From Streptomyces lichenis (lineage in GTDB: Bacteria; Actinomycetota; Actinomycetes; Streptomycetales; Streptomycetaceae): a stretch of DNA of 64,000 nt. The first letter of the stretch is position 1. Every line of letters begins with the position of its first letter. Positions 30,668 to 39,752 of the stretch are shown piece by piece. Made by a program: the position numbers and the translations under genes. Location of the stretch: positions 62,001-126,000 of the forward strand of contig NZ_JALPTH010000007.1 in NCBI RefSeq assembly GCF_023218175.1, read 5' to 3'. The notes under the pieces are model-generated. The model ran no database searches. It was not told the origin of the DNA and saw nothing but the letters and a program-made list of their open reading frames with translations.

Positions 30668-32224
30668 TCAGTCCACGTCAGGGTGGAGCACCAGGTGCTC
30701 GCGGTACGCCCCCGGTGTGAAGAACAGCGGCAACTCCTGCGCGAGAGCCGTCCGTGCGAACAGCTGTCGGGCCTCGGCCACCGGGGCCGACGGGTCCTCG
30801 GCGAGCAGTGCCGCCGCCTCCGCGTCCAGCAGCCGGACCACCTCGGCCCGCTCCACCACCCGGTGGCGCAGCCACTGCCAGACCTGGGTGCGGGCGATCT
30901 CCGCGGTCGCCGCGTCCTCCATCAGGCCGTCCAGCACCACCGCGCCCCGCCCGCCGATCCAGGCGGCGTAGTAGCGCAGCGCCACCGCGATGTCGGAGCG
31001 CACCCCCTCCGGGGTGGGCCGTCCACTGATCCGGCGCACCGACAGCAGGTCCCGGGCACTGACCTCCACATCCTCCCGGGTGCGGCCCAGCTGGTGCGGG
31101 TCGCCGCCGAGGACGGTGCCGAACGCCTCCCGGCAGACTGGTACCAGCTCCGGGGAGGCGACCCAGGAGCCGTCGAAGCCGTCCTCCGCCTCGCGCTCCT
31201 TGTCGCGCCGCACGGCGGCCGACGCGGCCTCCCGGGCGGCCGGATCGGAGCCCGGCACCTCGGCCGACATCGCCCCGATGGCGTGCGCCCCGCGCCGGTG
31301 GCAGGTGCGCACCAGCAGCTCGGTGTAGGCGCGCATGAACGGGGCGGTCATGGTGACCCGGTCCCGGTCCGGCAGCAGGAAGTCGGTGCGGTGCCCGAAG
31401 GTCTTGATCAGGCTGAACAGGTAGTCCCAGCGGCCCGCGTTGAGCCCGGCGGCGTGCTCGCGCAGCTCATACAGGATTTCCTCCATCTCGAAGGCGGCGG
31501 TGACGGTCTCGATCAGCACGGTGGCGCGCACGGTGCCGCGCGGGATGTCCAGCAGCCGCTGGGCCAGGAGGAAGACGTCGTTCCAGAGCCGGGCCTCGTA
31601 GCGGTTCTCCAGCTTGGGGAGGTAGAAGTACGGTCCCTGCCCGGCCCCGATCTGCCGCCGGGCGCAGTGGAAGAAGTACAGCCCGAAGTCGGCCAGCGCG
31701 GCCGGCACCGGACGGCCGTCGAACTCCAGGTGCTCCTCGTCCAGATGCCAGCCGCGCGGCCGGACCATCAGGGTGGGCCGGCCGCCCGGGGCCGCTGCCC
31801 GGCCGGTCACATCGCGCAGGCAGAGCTGCCCGGCGACGATGTTCTCCCAGGTCGGCGCGGTGGCGTCCTCGAAGTCCGCCATCCAGACATCGGCCCCGGA
31901 GGCCGCCGCCCGCTCGGCCGTGCCGGGCGTCGGCGGGCCGGTGATCTCCACCCGCCGGTCCACCAGTCCCGGCGCGGGCGGCGCCACCCGCCAGGAGGCG
32001 TCCGCGCGCACTGCCCGGGTGGCGAGCGGGAAGTCCAGCGGGGAGCCCGCCGCCAGCCGGATCGCCTGCCGCCGGCGCTCCTTGAGCAGTTCGCGGCGGC
32101 GCTCGGCGAAGGCGGCGGCCAGCCGGCCGACGAAGTCCAGGGCGGCCGGGGTGAGGATCTCGTCATGGCGGTCGCCCGGAGCCGCGAGGACGCGGACGCG
32201 GCTGTCCAGTGCGCTGAGGGTCAT
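30668..32224 (-). CDS. aceB: Malate synthase A
   Basis: A 518-residue cytoplasmic enzyme of the glyoxylate shunt, condensing glyoxylate and acetyl-CoA to malate. Marks of the short (A-type) form are VWMADFEDATAPTWENIVAG, LMVRPRGWHLDEEHL, PYFYLPKLENRYEARLWNDV, ATVLIETVTAAFEMEEILYE with catalytic-region RWDYLFSLIKTF, and AIGAMSAEVPGSDP. Length fits MSA. It is 31 nt downstream of isocitrate lyase on the same strand, so the two shunt enzymes form an operon. The RamB-like regulator is divergent to them. Confidence 0.96.
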   Translation of the reverse strand: MTLSALDSRVRVLAAPGDRHDEILTPAALDFVGRLAAAFAERRRELLKERRRQAIRLAAGSPLDFPLATRAVRADASWRVAPPAPGLVDRRVEITGPPTPGTAERAAASGADVWMADFEDATAPTWENIVAGQLCLRDVTGRAAAPGGRPTLMVRPRGWHLDEEHLEFDGRPVPAALADFGLYFFHCARRQIGAGQGPYFYLPKLENRYEARLWNDVFLLAQRLLDIPRGTVRATVLIETVTAAFEMEEILYELREHAAGLNAGRWDYLFSLIKTFGHRTDFLLPDRDRVTMTAPFMRAYTELLVRTCHRRGAHAIGAMSAEVPGSDPAAREAASAAVRRDKEREAEDGFDGSWVASPELVPVCREAFGTVLGGDPHQLGRTREDVEVSARDLLSVRRISGRPTPEGVRSDIAVALRYYAAWIGGRGAVVLDGLMEDAATAEIARTQVWQWLRHRVVERAEVVRLLDAEAAALLAEDPSAPVAEARQLFARTALAQELPLFFTPGAYREHLVLHPDVD

Positions 32225-32255
32225 CGGTCTCTCCTACGGGGTGGGGGCGGCCGGC

Positions 32256-33539
32256 CTAGTGGAACTGCTCCTCCTCGGTGGAGCCGGTCAGCGCCGTGGT
32301 GGAGGAGTTCGGGTTGACGGCGGTGGAGACCAGGTCGAAGTACCCGGTGCCGACCTCCCGTTGGTGCCTCACGGCGGTGAAGCCGTCCTTCTGGGCGGCG
32401 AACTCCCGCTCCTGGAGCTCGACATAGGCGGTCATCCCGTGCTCGGCGTAGCCCTTGGCCAGGTCGAACATGCCGTGGTTGAGCGAGTGGAAGCCGGCCA
32501 GGGTGATGAACTGGAAGCGGTAGCCCATCGCGCCCAGCTCCCGCTGGAATGTGGCGATCTGGTCGTCGTCCAGCGCGGCCTTCCAGTTGAAGGACGGCGA
32601 GCAGTTGTAGGCCAGCATCTGGTCCGGGTACCGCGCGTGGATCGCCTCGGCGAACTCACGGGCCTGCGCCAGGTCCGGGGTGCCGGTCTCGACCCAGATG
32701 AGGTCCGCGTACGGGGCGTAGGCCAGGCCGCGGGCGATGACCGGGCCCATCCCGTTGCGCACCCGGTAGAAGCCCTCCGCGGTGCGTTCGCCGGTGACGA
32801 ACTCGGCGTCCCGCTCGTCCACGTCGCTGGTCAGCAGGGTGGCGGCGAGCGCGTCGGTGCGGGCGATGACCACCGTGGGCACATCGGCGATGTCGGCCGC
32901 CAGCCGGGCCGCGTTGAGGGTGCGGATGTGCTGGGAGGTGGGCACCAGCACCTTGCCGCCGAGGTGGCCGCACTTCTTCTCGGAGGCCAGCTGGTCCTCG
33001 TAGTGGATCCCGGCCGCGCCCGCCGCGATCATGGCCTTGGTCAGCTCGAAGGCGTTGAGCGGGCCGCCGAACCCGGCCTCGGCGTCGGCGACGATCGGCG
33101 CCAGCCAGTCGGTGGTGTCGCCATCGCCCTCGGAGGTGGCGATCTGGTCGGCGCGCAGCAGCGCGTTGTTGATCCGGCGTACTACCTGCGGCACCGAGTT
33201 GGCCGGGTAGAGGCTCTGGTCGGGGTAGGTGTGCCCGGCCTGGTTGGCGTCGGCGGCCACCTGCCAGCCGGACAGGTAGATCGCCTGGAGCCCGGCCTTC
33301 ACCTGCTGGACGGCCTGTCCGCCGGTGAGCGCGCCCAGCGCGTGGACGTAGTCGCGCTCGTGCAGCAGGCGCCAGAGCCGTTCCGCTCCGCGCCGGGCGA
33401 GGGTGTGCTCCTCGCGGACGCTGCCGGACAGCCGCAGCACCTCCTCCGGGCCGTAGGTGCGCTCGATGCCCTGCCACCGGGGGTCGGTGGCCCAGCGCCG
33501 CGCCAGTTCCCCGGCCGCCGTCGTCTTCGCCTCTGCCAT
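32256..33539 (-). CDS. aceA: Isocitrate lyase
   Basis: A 427-residue enzyme splitting isocitrate into succinate and glyoxylate. The catalytic motif KKCGHLGG is present, with [20 protein letters not shown] (metal site), [27 protein letters not shown] and [14 protein letters not shown]. Length is standard for the bacterial short form. ATG is preferred; an in-frame GTG 9 nt upstream is possible, because a GAGGAG site sits close to both. Upstream lie candidate operators for the RamB-like regulator, consistent with induction on acetate or fatty acids. Confidence 0.97.
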   Translation of the reverse strand: MAEAKTTAAGELARRWATDPRWQGIERTYGPEEVLRLSGSVREEHTLARRGAERLWRLLHERDYVHALGALTGGQAVQQVKAGLQAIYLSGWQVAADANQAGHTYPDQSLYPANSVPQVVRRINNALLRADQIATSEGDGDTTDWLAPIVADAEAGFGGPLNAFELTKAMIAAGAAGIHYEDQLASEKKCGHLGGKVLVPTSQHIRTLNAARLAADIADVPTVVIARTDALAATLLTSDVDERDAEFVTGERTAEGFYRVRNGMGPVIARGLAYAPYADLIWVETGTPDLAQAREFAEAIHARYPDQMLAYNCSPSFNWKAALDDDQIATFQRELGAMGYRFQFITLAGFHSLNHGMFDLAKGYAEHGMTAYVELQEREFAAQKDGFTAVRHQREVGTGYFDLVSTAVNPNSSTTALTGSTEEEQFH

Positions 33540-33934
33540 GGCCTTCACCGTCTCCTCGGGTATCCCTGATGCCAACCTCGCGGCTGCTGTCCGCGAAGGT
33601 GGCACTCCGTGTCGCAATCTCCCTGCGCGGCCCGCCGCACCCCCACCGGATGAGCTGAGCAATGCTGCCCGGACCGGCACCTCGCAGGACCCCGGATCCC
33701 CGACGTCAGGGCATGAATCGCGCCCGGTGTCCCGCCCTTGCCGCCGGAGGTCCGGCGGGCCGTGAGACGACTGTGGCACTGGCACTGAGTGCCATCAACT
33801 ATGGACACCTGCCAACTTCTGTGAATCTTTCCGTCCCGATCTGCCAACTTTGCCAAGGCTCCGACGCCCCTTACGGCCCGTACGCTGACAGCCGACGGCG
33901 AGGGACGGACGCACGGCCACGGAGGAGCGCGACA
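33540..33934. other. Divergent promoter region between isocitrate lyase and the RamB-like gene
   Basis: This 395-nt region has no gene. The stretch 33780-33860 is AT-richer than the rest and holds the operator-like repeats listed separately. A second TGGCACTCCGTGTC motif at about 33600 resembles the palindrome at 33780-33794. Confidence 0.6.
33780..33856. promoter_or_regulatory. Candidate RamB-type operators and palindrome
   Basis: TGGCACTGAGTGCCA (33780-33794) is a perfect palindrome around TGA. TGCCAACTT occurs twice, at 33810-33818 and 33842-33850, 32 nt apart (about three helical turns); the second reads TTGGCAAAGTTGGCA on the minus strand, close to the AAAGTTTGC core I recall for RamB of Corynebacterium. 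These lie between aceA and the regulator and could control both. Confidence 0.5.
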
Positions 33935-35362
33935 GTGGGCAGGACATACGCGGGGGCGCGGCTGCGCCGGCTGCGCGAGGAGCGCCGGATGAGCCAGGCC
34001 GAGCTGGCCCGCGCCCTGGCCATCTCGCCCAGCTACCTGAACCAGATGGAGCACGACTCCCGCCCGCTCACCGTGCCGGTGCTGCTCCGGCTCACCGAGA
34101 CCTTCGGCGTGGACCCGGGCTTCTTCTCCGAGCGGGACACCACCCGGCTGGTCGCCGATCTGCGCGAGGCCCTGGCCGGGGAGCTCGCCGAGGCCCGGGT
34201 GGCCCCCTCCGACCTCGCCGAGCTCGCCTCGAAGATGCCCGCCGTGGCCCGGGTGCTGGTCGACCTCGGCCGCCGCAACCAGGCGCTGGCCGAGCGGGTG
34301 TCCGGCACCGCCGACGGCCGGGAGCGGGGGCCCGGCCGGAGCGCCGGGCCGCCCCGCTCCCCGCACGAGGAGATCCGCGACTTCTTCTACCGCCGCCAGA
34401 ACTACCTGGACGCCACCGACCTGGCCGCCGAGGAGCTGGCCGCGACCATCGGCATCCGGCCCGGCGAGGTCGTCGGCGCGCTCAGCGCCCGGCTCGCCGA
34501 CGCCCACGGCGTGCGGCTCTCCACGGACACCGGCGAGCACCTCCACCACTACGACGGTTCCACCCGCACCCTGCACCTCTCCAGCCGGCTCCGCCCCGGC
34601 CAGCGGGCCTTCCGGATGGCCACCCAGCTCGCCCTGCTGGAGTACGGCGACGGGCTCGACCAGGAGGCGGGCGGCGACTTCGCCCCCGGCACCGCCGCGC
34701 ACGCCCTGGCTCGCATCGGCGTCGCCAACTACTTCGCCGCGGCGCTGATCCTCCCGTACCGGGCCTTCCACACCGCCGCCGAGGAGGTCCGCTACGACAT
34801 CGAGCGGCTCACCGACCGCTACGGCGTCGGCTACGAGACGGTCTGCCACCGCCTCAGCACCCTCCAGCGCCCCCGGCTGCGCGGGGTGCCGTTCTCCTTC
34901 GTCCGGGTCGACCGGGCCGGCAACATGTCCAAGCGGCAGTCCGCCACCGGCTTCCACTTCTCCCGGGGCGGCGGCACCTGCCCGCTGTGGAACGTCTACG
35001 AGGCCTTCGCCTCACCCGGCCGGATCGACGTCCAGGTCGCCGAGATGCCGGACCGGCAGCGCTACCTCTGGATCGCCCGGACCATCACCCGCCACCGCGG
35101 CGGCTGGGGCGAGCCGGGCAAGACCTACGCCGTCGGCCTCGGCTGCGAGCTGCGCCACGCCGGACGGCTGGTCTACTCCGACGGCCTGGACCTGGGCAGC
35201 GGATCCGCCGCCACCCCGATCGGCATGGGCTGCCGGGTCTGCGAGCGGCTGGACTGCCCCCAGCGCGCCGCACCCGCCCTCGGCCACCGCCTCGACGTCG
35301 ACGAGAACCGCAGCACCTTCGTCCCCTACCCGGTGGCGCCCGACCCGGCCGACCGCCCCTGA
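33935..35362 (+). CDS. ramB: RamB-like XRE regulator (short-chain fatty acyl/acetate metabolism)
   Basis: A 475-residue regulator. Residues 1-65 are an XRE helix-turn-helix (RLRRLREERRMSQAELARAL, SYLNQMEHDSRPL). A central domain of the IrrE/ImmA peptidase-like type follows (RAFRMATQLALLEYGDGLDQ, ARIGVANYFAAALILPYRAF), and the C-terminal domain of ScfR/RamB proteins has GFHFSRGGGTCPLWNVYEAF, GLGCELRHAGRLVYSDGLDL and a Cys pair in GCRVCERLDCPQR. Family members repress glyoxylate genes according to acetyl- or propionyl-CoA status. It is divergent from aceA-aceB. GTG start with GGAGGAG 9 nt upstream. Confidence 0.9.
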   Translation: MGRTYAGARLRRLREERRMSQAELARALAISPSYLNQMEHDSRPLTVPVLLRLTETFGVDPGFFSERDTTRLVADLREALAGELAEARVAPSDLAELASKMPAVARVLVDLGRRNQALAERVSGTADGRERGPGRSAGPPRSPHEEIRDFFYRRQNYLDATDLAAEELAATIGIRPGEVVGALSARLADAHGVRLSTDTGEHLHHYDGSTRTLHLSSRLRPGQRAFRMATQLALLEYGDGLDQEAGGDFAPGTAAHALARIGVANYFAAALILPYRAFHTAAEEVRYDIERLTDRYGVGYETVCHRLSTLQRPRLRGVPFSFVRVDRAGNMSKRQSATGFHFSRGGGTCPLWNVYEAFASPGRIDVQVAEMPDRQRYLWIARTITRHRGGWGEPGKTYAVGLGCELRHAGRLVYSDGLDLGSGSAATPIGMGCRVCERLDCPQRAAPALGHRLDVDENRSTFVPYPVAPDPADRP

Positions 35363-35372
35363 CCACCCGCGG

Positions 35373-35406
35373 GCCCCGCCGGGGCATGGGACCGGCCCGG
35401 CGGGGC
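35373..35406 (+). terminator. Hairpin terminator after the RamB-like gene
   Basis: GCCCCGCCGGG (35373-35383) pairs perfectly with CCCGGCGGGGC (35396-35406), leaving a 12-nt loop, 11 nt after the stop. It ends just before the small sigma-like gene. Confidence 0.75.
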
Positions 35407-35417
35407 AGTCGGCCGCT

Positions 35418-35684
35418 GTGACGAACGAGGACAGCGCCCGCACCGCTCCGGGCCGACTGGACGAGCTGCTGGTACGGGTGGGCCGCGGCGACCGCACCGC
35501 CTTCGGCCACCTCTACGACCGCCTCACCCCGCTGCTGCTCAGCCGCCGCCGCGCCCGCGGCGCCACCCCCGAGGAGGCCGAGGCCCAGGTCACCGCCGGG
35601 CTGGTCCGGCTCTGGCGGGACGCCCCCGGCTACCGCCCCGGCTCCGGCGCGATGGCCTTCATCTGGCACCACAGCCACCCCTGA
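35418..35684 (+). pseudogene. Truncated sigma-70-family (SigK-like) fragment
   Basis: An 88-codon frame with the start of an ECF/SigK-like sigma factor: LDELLVRVGRGDRTAFGHLY, DRLTPLLL, EEAEAQVTAGLVRLWRDAP and GSGAMAFIWHHSH, which corresponds to region 2.1-2.3. The usual -10-recognition segment after the H.R.D pattern and all of region 4 are missing; the stop falls right after HHSHP. It could not act as a full sigma factor. It is the first of three damaged genes in a row. GTG start; no clear ribosome site because a terminator ends 11 nt before. Confidence 0.6.
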
Positions 35685-35723
35685 GCACCCCGCGCCCCGC
35701 AGCGTTCATCGGCCTGAGCGAAT

Positions 35724-35744
35724 CTGGTCCAACCAGTTGACCAG
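35724..35744. promoter_or_regulatory. Palindromic FadR/GntR-type operator
   Basis: The 21-nt site begins CTGGTC and ends GACCAG, with an inner AACCAGTT; the left part reads TGGTCCAACCA, fitting the TGGT-N3-ACCA box of FadR-type GntR regulators. It is 29 nt upstream of the GntR-family gene start, the usual place for autoregulation. Confidence 0.65.
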
Positions 35745-35772
35745 TGGCACCCCGGGCCCCAGTCTGTCCGCC

Positions 35773-36518
35773 GTGACCGGACCACCCCTCCGTCGTGAGA
35801 CGGTCTCCGACCAGCTGTACGCGCGGCTGCGCGACCGCATCCTCGGCGGGGTGCTGCCCGCGGGCTCCGCCCTGACCGCCGAACGCGAGAGGCCCGCCGC
35901 GTACGGCGTCAACCGGCACGCCGTCCGGGAGGCCGTCAAACGCCTCCAGCAGGCCCGGCTGGTGGAGGTCAGCCACGGCGGCCGCACCCTCGTCCTGGAC
36001 TGGCGGCACACCGCGGGGCTGGATCTGGCGGTGGGCCTCGCCGAGTCCGGGCAGGGCTTCGGCCTGCCGCAACTGGCCCGGACGCCATGGAGATGCGCGC
36101 CTGCGTCGGCGCCGACGCGGCCCGGCTGTGCGCTGCCCGCGGCTCGGACGCCGCCGCCCGGGCCGTGCTGGCGGCCGCCGAGCGGTACGCCGCCGCCGGC
36201 CCCGACCTCACCGCCCTGGGCGCCGCCGACGTGGCCTGGTGGCGGCTGATCGTGGAGGGCTCCGGCAACCTCGCCTATCTGCTGGCCTTCAACACCCTGG
36301 TGGGCGGCACCCCCGCCACCGCCGAGGTGCCGATGAGCCTGCGCACCGCCGAACTCCTCGACGTACCGGCCCATCTGCGGCTGGCCGCGCACATCGCGGA
36401 CCGCGAGCCGGAGGCGGCCGAGCGGCTGGCCCGCGAACTGCTCTCCCGCAGCATCCCCCCGTCCGCCGAGGGCACCCCGGCGGCCGAACGCCCCGAGAGG
36501 CCGGTGAACCGACCGTGA
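35773..36518 (+). pseudogene. GntR/FadR-family regulator split by a frameshift
   Basis: Two adjacent frames together make one FadR-type regulator. Frame 1 (from GTG 35773 to about 36081) has the winged helix: LRRETVSDQLYARLRDRILG, YGVNRHAVREAVKRLQQARL. The FCD ligand domain then continues in another frame (from about 36079) with AMEMRACVGADAARLCAARG and FNTLVGGTPATAE to the stop at 36518. One missing G in CCCGGAC at 36077-36083 would restore LARDAMEMRAC. It is either a real mutation or a sequencing error; the palindromic operator upstream is intact. The 3' end overlaps the desaturase start. Confidence 0.75.
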
Positions 36519-37192
36519 TCCCCGCCGTGATGTACGCCATACCCGCGTTCGTGCTGCTCGTCGCCGTCGAGGCGCTGTCCTACCGCTTCGCCCCCGACGA
36601 CGAGGAGCGGGGCTACGAACTGCGGGACACCGCCACCAGCATGACCATGGGCGCCGGCAGCCAGGTCGTCGGACTGCCCTGGAGGGCCATCGCCCTGCTC
36701 GCCTACGCCGGCCTGTACACCCTCGCCCCCGTGCGGCTGTCAGCGGCCTCGGTGGGGACCTGGGTGCTGCTGTTCCTCGCCGACGACCTGGCGTACTACG
36801 CCTTCCACCGCGCCCACCACCGGGTGCGGGTGCTCTGGGCGAGCCATGTGGTGCACCACTCCAGCGTCCGGTTCAACCTCTCCACCGCGCTGCGGCAGAG
36901 CTGGACCCCGATGACCACCCTGCCGTTCTGGCTGCCGCTGGCGCTGCTCGGCATCCCGCCCTGGATGATCCTGCTCCAGCAGTCGGTCAGCCTGGTCTAC
37001 CAGTTCTTCCTGCACACCGAACGGGTCGGAACCCTGTGGAAGCCGGTCGAGTGGGTCTTCAACACCCCGTCCCACCACCGCGTCCACCACGGCTCCAACC
37101 AGGTCTACCTGGACCGCAACTACGGCTTCGGCCCGCCCGGATGGGCCCCCGCGGCGGACCGGGCAGGCCTGACCGCCCGGGCGGAGGCGTAG
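36515..37192 (+). CDS. Sterol desaturase/fatty acid hydroxylase family protein, C-terminally truncated
   Basis: A 225-residue integral membrane di-iron protein of the sterol desaturase superfamily. The His clusters are present: AFHRAHHRVRVLWASH, VVHHSSVRFN and SHHRVHHGSN, with four or more membrane helices between. After QVYLDRNYG the family continues with a conserved block (IL.IWD..FGTF) and 50-80 more residues. Here the sequence instead diverges to FGPPGWAPAADRAG and stops, so the C-terminus is lost. Activity is doubtful. The GTG overlaps the stop of the GntR pseudogene (GTGA), suggesting a former operon. Confidence 0.75.
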   Translation: MIPAVMYAIPAFVLLVAVEALSYRFAPDDEERGYELRDTATSMTMGAGSQVVGLPWRAIALLAYAGLYTLAPVRLSAASVGTWVLLFLADDLAYYAFHRAHHRVRVLWASHVVHHSSVRFNLSTALRQSWTPMTTLPFWLPLALLGIPPWMILLQQSVSLVYQFFLHTERVGTLWKPVEWVFNTPSHHRVHHGSNQVYLDRNYGFGPPGWAPAADRAGLTARAEA

Positions 37193-37216
37193 GGCGCCTC
37201 CCCGCCCGGCGGGCGG

Positions 37217-37648
37217 CTACTGCCGGGGCAGCTTGGTGGTGGTGTCCAGGTAGAACGCGTCGATGCTCTGCACCGCCCGCTCGAAGTCCTCCAGGTTCAC
37301 CGGCTTGGTGACATAGGCGTTGGCGTGCTGCCGGTAGGCGCCGGTCACGTCGTCGGGAGCCGAGGAGGTGGTGAGCACCACCACCGGGATGGTGCGCAGC
37401 TTCTCGTCGGCCTTGAGCACCGCCAGCAGCTCCCGGCCGTTCATCCGGGGCATGTTGAGGTCCAGCACGATCAGGTCGGGCCGGGTGCTCTCCGGGTCGC
37501 GCAGGTACTCCAGGGCCGCGACCCCGTCGTCGACCTGGGTGAGGTTGCGGGTTCCGCGCTCGGTCAGGGCGTCCTGGATGAGCATGGCGTCCGCGACGTC
37601 GTCCTCGACCAGCAGGACGTCATAGGGCCGAGCGGGGGCGGTCATCAT
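37217..37648 (-). CDS. Single-domain response regulator, Rcp1-like
   Basis: A receiver domain alone, 143 residues. It has the acidic pair in VLLVEDDVADAMLIQDAL, the phosphorylated Asp in LIVLDLNMPRMNGRELL, the Thr in PVVVLTTSSAPDD and the Lys in YVTKPVNLEDF. The pattern resembles Rcp1-type regulators paired with phytochrome-like kinases, which pass phosphate onward rather than bind DNA. The upstream gene overlaps its start. The divergent kinase at 38133 is the likely partner. Start chosen at the first ATG of GTG-ATG-ATG, 6 nt after GGAG. Confidence 0.9.
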   Translation of the reverse strand: MMTAPARPYDVLLVEDDVADAMLIQDALTERGTRNLTQVDDGVAALEYLRDPESTRPDLIVLDLNMPRMNGRELLAVLKADEKLRTIPVVVLTTSSAPDDVTGAYRQHANAYVTKPVNLEDFERAVQSIDAFYLDTTTKLPRQ

Positions 37649-38009
37649 CACTGGCTCCGGTGGTGTGGTCGGCTTGGTTCGGTGAAGGGTTGCTGATCAG
37701 TCCCGGCCAGCGGTTCCGGGCACCCTGCCTGGTCATGCTGGAGGCCCGGCCGATCTGCGGGTAGCCGGCGCCCGCGTCCGCCGCGTCCTGGGCGGCCTGC
37801 TCCTCCAGGCGCTCGATCGCGCCCTTCAGATGGAAGAGCATATGCAGCGTGGCCAGTGCCTCGGTCTGGGCCTCGGCCCGTTCACCGTTCGACGGCAGGG
37901 GCTGGAAGGCGCGCAGCACGAGGCGGCGGACGAGGTCGTCGACCGCGCCGGTCGCCAGCGCGGCGATCTCCTCCTCACTCATACGCAGCGAGAAGTGAAT
38001 GCCAGGCAT
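37620..38009 (-). CDS. Hypothetical protein upstream of the response regulator
   Basis: A 129-residue protein of no recognised family. Residues 1-85 look helical and folded (HFSLRMSEEEIAALATGAVD, DLVRRLVLRAFQPLPSNGER, ALATLHMLFHLKGAIERLEE), while the last 45 are polar and probably disordered. Its 3' end overlaps the response-regulator gene by 29 nt, so the two are co-transcribed, and it is divergent from the histidine kinase; a role in that signalling set is likely. The start is uncertain (ATG 38009 or GTG a few codons earlier), with weak ribosome sites. Confidence 0.6.
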   Translation of the reverse strand: MPGIHFSLRMSEEEIAALATGAVDDLVRRLVLRAFQPLPSNGERAEAQTEALATLHMLFHLKGAIERLEEQAAQDAADAGAGYPQIGRASSMTRQGARNRWPGLISNPSPNQADHTTGASDDDRPRSAL

Positions 38010-38132
38010 GCGCACCACTGTAGGCAATCCCACTGCCGATCGACAACACGGCTTGTCGAAAGGCGGCTACAGTATCTTCGCCGCGCGCCCGGAGCGGGCG
38101 GCTGGGACGCACACCCGAGGAGCACACCACCC

Positions 38133-39752
38133 ATGGCAACCGACCGTACGCCGACGCCGTCCAGGAGCCCGCTGGCGAACTGGACCACCCGGCGCTGGCT
38201 GCGCGTGGGGGTGACCGTGTCCCTGGCCGTGCTGGCCGTGCTCGGCGGTGTCGGCGTCTGGACCCTGAGCCGGGCCGCCACCATCACCGACGAGCTGGTG
38301 AACCGGCGCAGCCCCGCGCTCAACAGCGCCGTCCGCCTGGAGACCGCCCTGGTCAACCAGGAGACCGGGATCCGCGGCTACGGCCTCTCCGGCGAGGAGG
38401 TGTTCCTCCAGCCGTACCGGGAGGGGCTGACCCAGGAGAAGGCGGCCGTCGGCGAGCTGCGCCGGCTGCTTCCGGACACCGGCCGGGAGCGCGGCGACCT
38501 CGGCACCGTCCTCGCCAAGGCGGAGGCCTGGCAGGGCGACATCGCCAAGCCCGTCGCGGCCGCACCGCCCGGTGACGCCGTGCCGCAGGCCGCCCAGCGG
38601 GCCGCCGACGGCAAGGCCGCCTTCGACGCCCTGCGCGCGGCGATGGACGCCCAGCAGGACCACCTGCTTCAGGCCCGGGTCGCCGCGGTGGACGACCTGG
38701 ACGGCGCCACCCGGCTGCGGGACGGGGTGCTCGCGACGATCGCCGTACTGATCGTGCTGCTCGCCGCGCTGGTCTTCGAAGGGCTGCGCCGGGGCATCAC
38801 CGTCCCGCTGGCCCGGCTCGGCGCCGACGCCCGCCAGGTGGCCGGCGGCACCTTCACCCACGAGGTCGCCGCCACCGGCCCCGCCGACCTGCGCCGGCTC
38901 GGCGACGACGTGGACGCCATGCGCCGGCGGCTGCTGGACGAGCTCGCCTTCACCGAGCGGGCCCGCCGGCAGCTGGACGAGCAGGCGGCCGAGCTGCGCC
39001 GCTCCAACTCCGAGCTGGAGCAGTTCGCCTATGTCGCCTCGCACGACCTCCAGGAGCCGCTGCGCAAGGTCTCCAGCTTCACCCAGCTGCTCCAGCGCCG
39101 CTACGCCGGCCAGCTGGACGCCCGCGCCGACCAGTACATCGGCTTCGCGGTGGACGGCGCCAACCGGATGCAGGTCCTCATCAACGACCTGCTCAACTTC
39201 TCCCGGGTCGGCCGCGTCCACAACGAACACCGCGCCGTGGACCTCGGCACGGTGGTCGACCAGACCGTGGACGCGCTGAGCGTCGCCATCGAGGAGTCCG
39301 GGACGACCGTCGTCCACGACCCGCTGCCCACGATCGTCGGCGACACCACCCAGCTCGGCATCCTCTGGCAGAACCTCATCTCCAACGCGGTGAAGTTCCG
39401 CCACCCCGACCGGACGCCCGAGATCCGGATCGAGGCGGCCCGCGAGGGCGAGCGGTGGCGGTTCGCGGTCAGCGACAACGGCATCGGCATCGCCCCGGAG
39501 TTCGCCGAGAAGGTCTTCGTCATCTTCCAGCGCCTGCACACCAAGGAGGCCTACCCGGGCAGCGGTATCGGGCTGGCCATGTGCAAGAAGATCGTGGAGT
39601 TCCACGGCGGCACCATCACCATCGACCCGGACCACTCCCCGGGCACCCGCTTCGTCTTCACCCTCGCGGCCGGCAAGCCCGCCGAGCCGGAGGCGGAGGC
39701 GGTCGCGGAGACGAGCGCGGCCGGCGCCGGCCGGGCCGGGGCCAGATCATGA
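38133..39752 (+). CDS. Membrane histidine kinase with CHASE3-like and HAMP domains
   Basis: A 539-residue sensor kinase. First membrane helix about 25-47, then an extracellular CHASE3-like helical domain (SAVRLETALVNQETGIRGYG, then FLQPYREGL) to about 200, a second helix (VLATIAVLIVLLAALVFEGL), HAMP, a coiled coil, and the kinase core: HisKA with His in FAYVASHDLQEPLRKV, N-box LISNAVKF, G1 SDNGIGIAPEFAEKVF and G2 GSGIGLAMCKKIV. The DLQEPLRKV form of the H-box is that of phytochrome-type kinases, but no chromophore domain is present. Stop overlaps the next gene (ATGA). Confidence 0.92.
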   Translation: MATDRTPTPSRSPLANWTTRRWLRVGVTVSLAVLAVLGGVGVWTLSRAATITDELVNRRSPALNSAVRLETALVNQETGIRGYGLSGEEVFLQPYREGLTQEKAAVGELRRLLPDTGRERGDLGTVLAKAEAWQGDIAKPVAAAPPGDAVPQAAQRAADGKAAFDALRAAMDAQQDHLLQARVAAVDDLDGATRLRDGVLATIAVLIVLLAALVFEGLRRGITVPLARLGADARQVAGGTFTHEVAATGPADLRRLGDDVDAMRRRLLDELAFTERARRQLDEQAAELRRSNSELEQFAYVASHDLQEPLRKVSSFTQLLQRRYAGQLDARADQYIGFAVDGANRMQVLINDLLNFSRVGRVHNEHRAVDLGTVVDQTVDALSVAIEESGTTVVHDPLPTIVGDTTQLGILWQNLISNAVKFRHPDRTPEIRIEAAREGERWRFAVSDNGIGIAPEFAEKVFVIFQRLHTKEAYPGSGIGLAMCKKIVEFHGGTITIDPDHSPGTRFVFTLAAGKPAEPEAEAVAETSAAGAGRAGARS

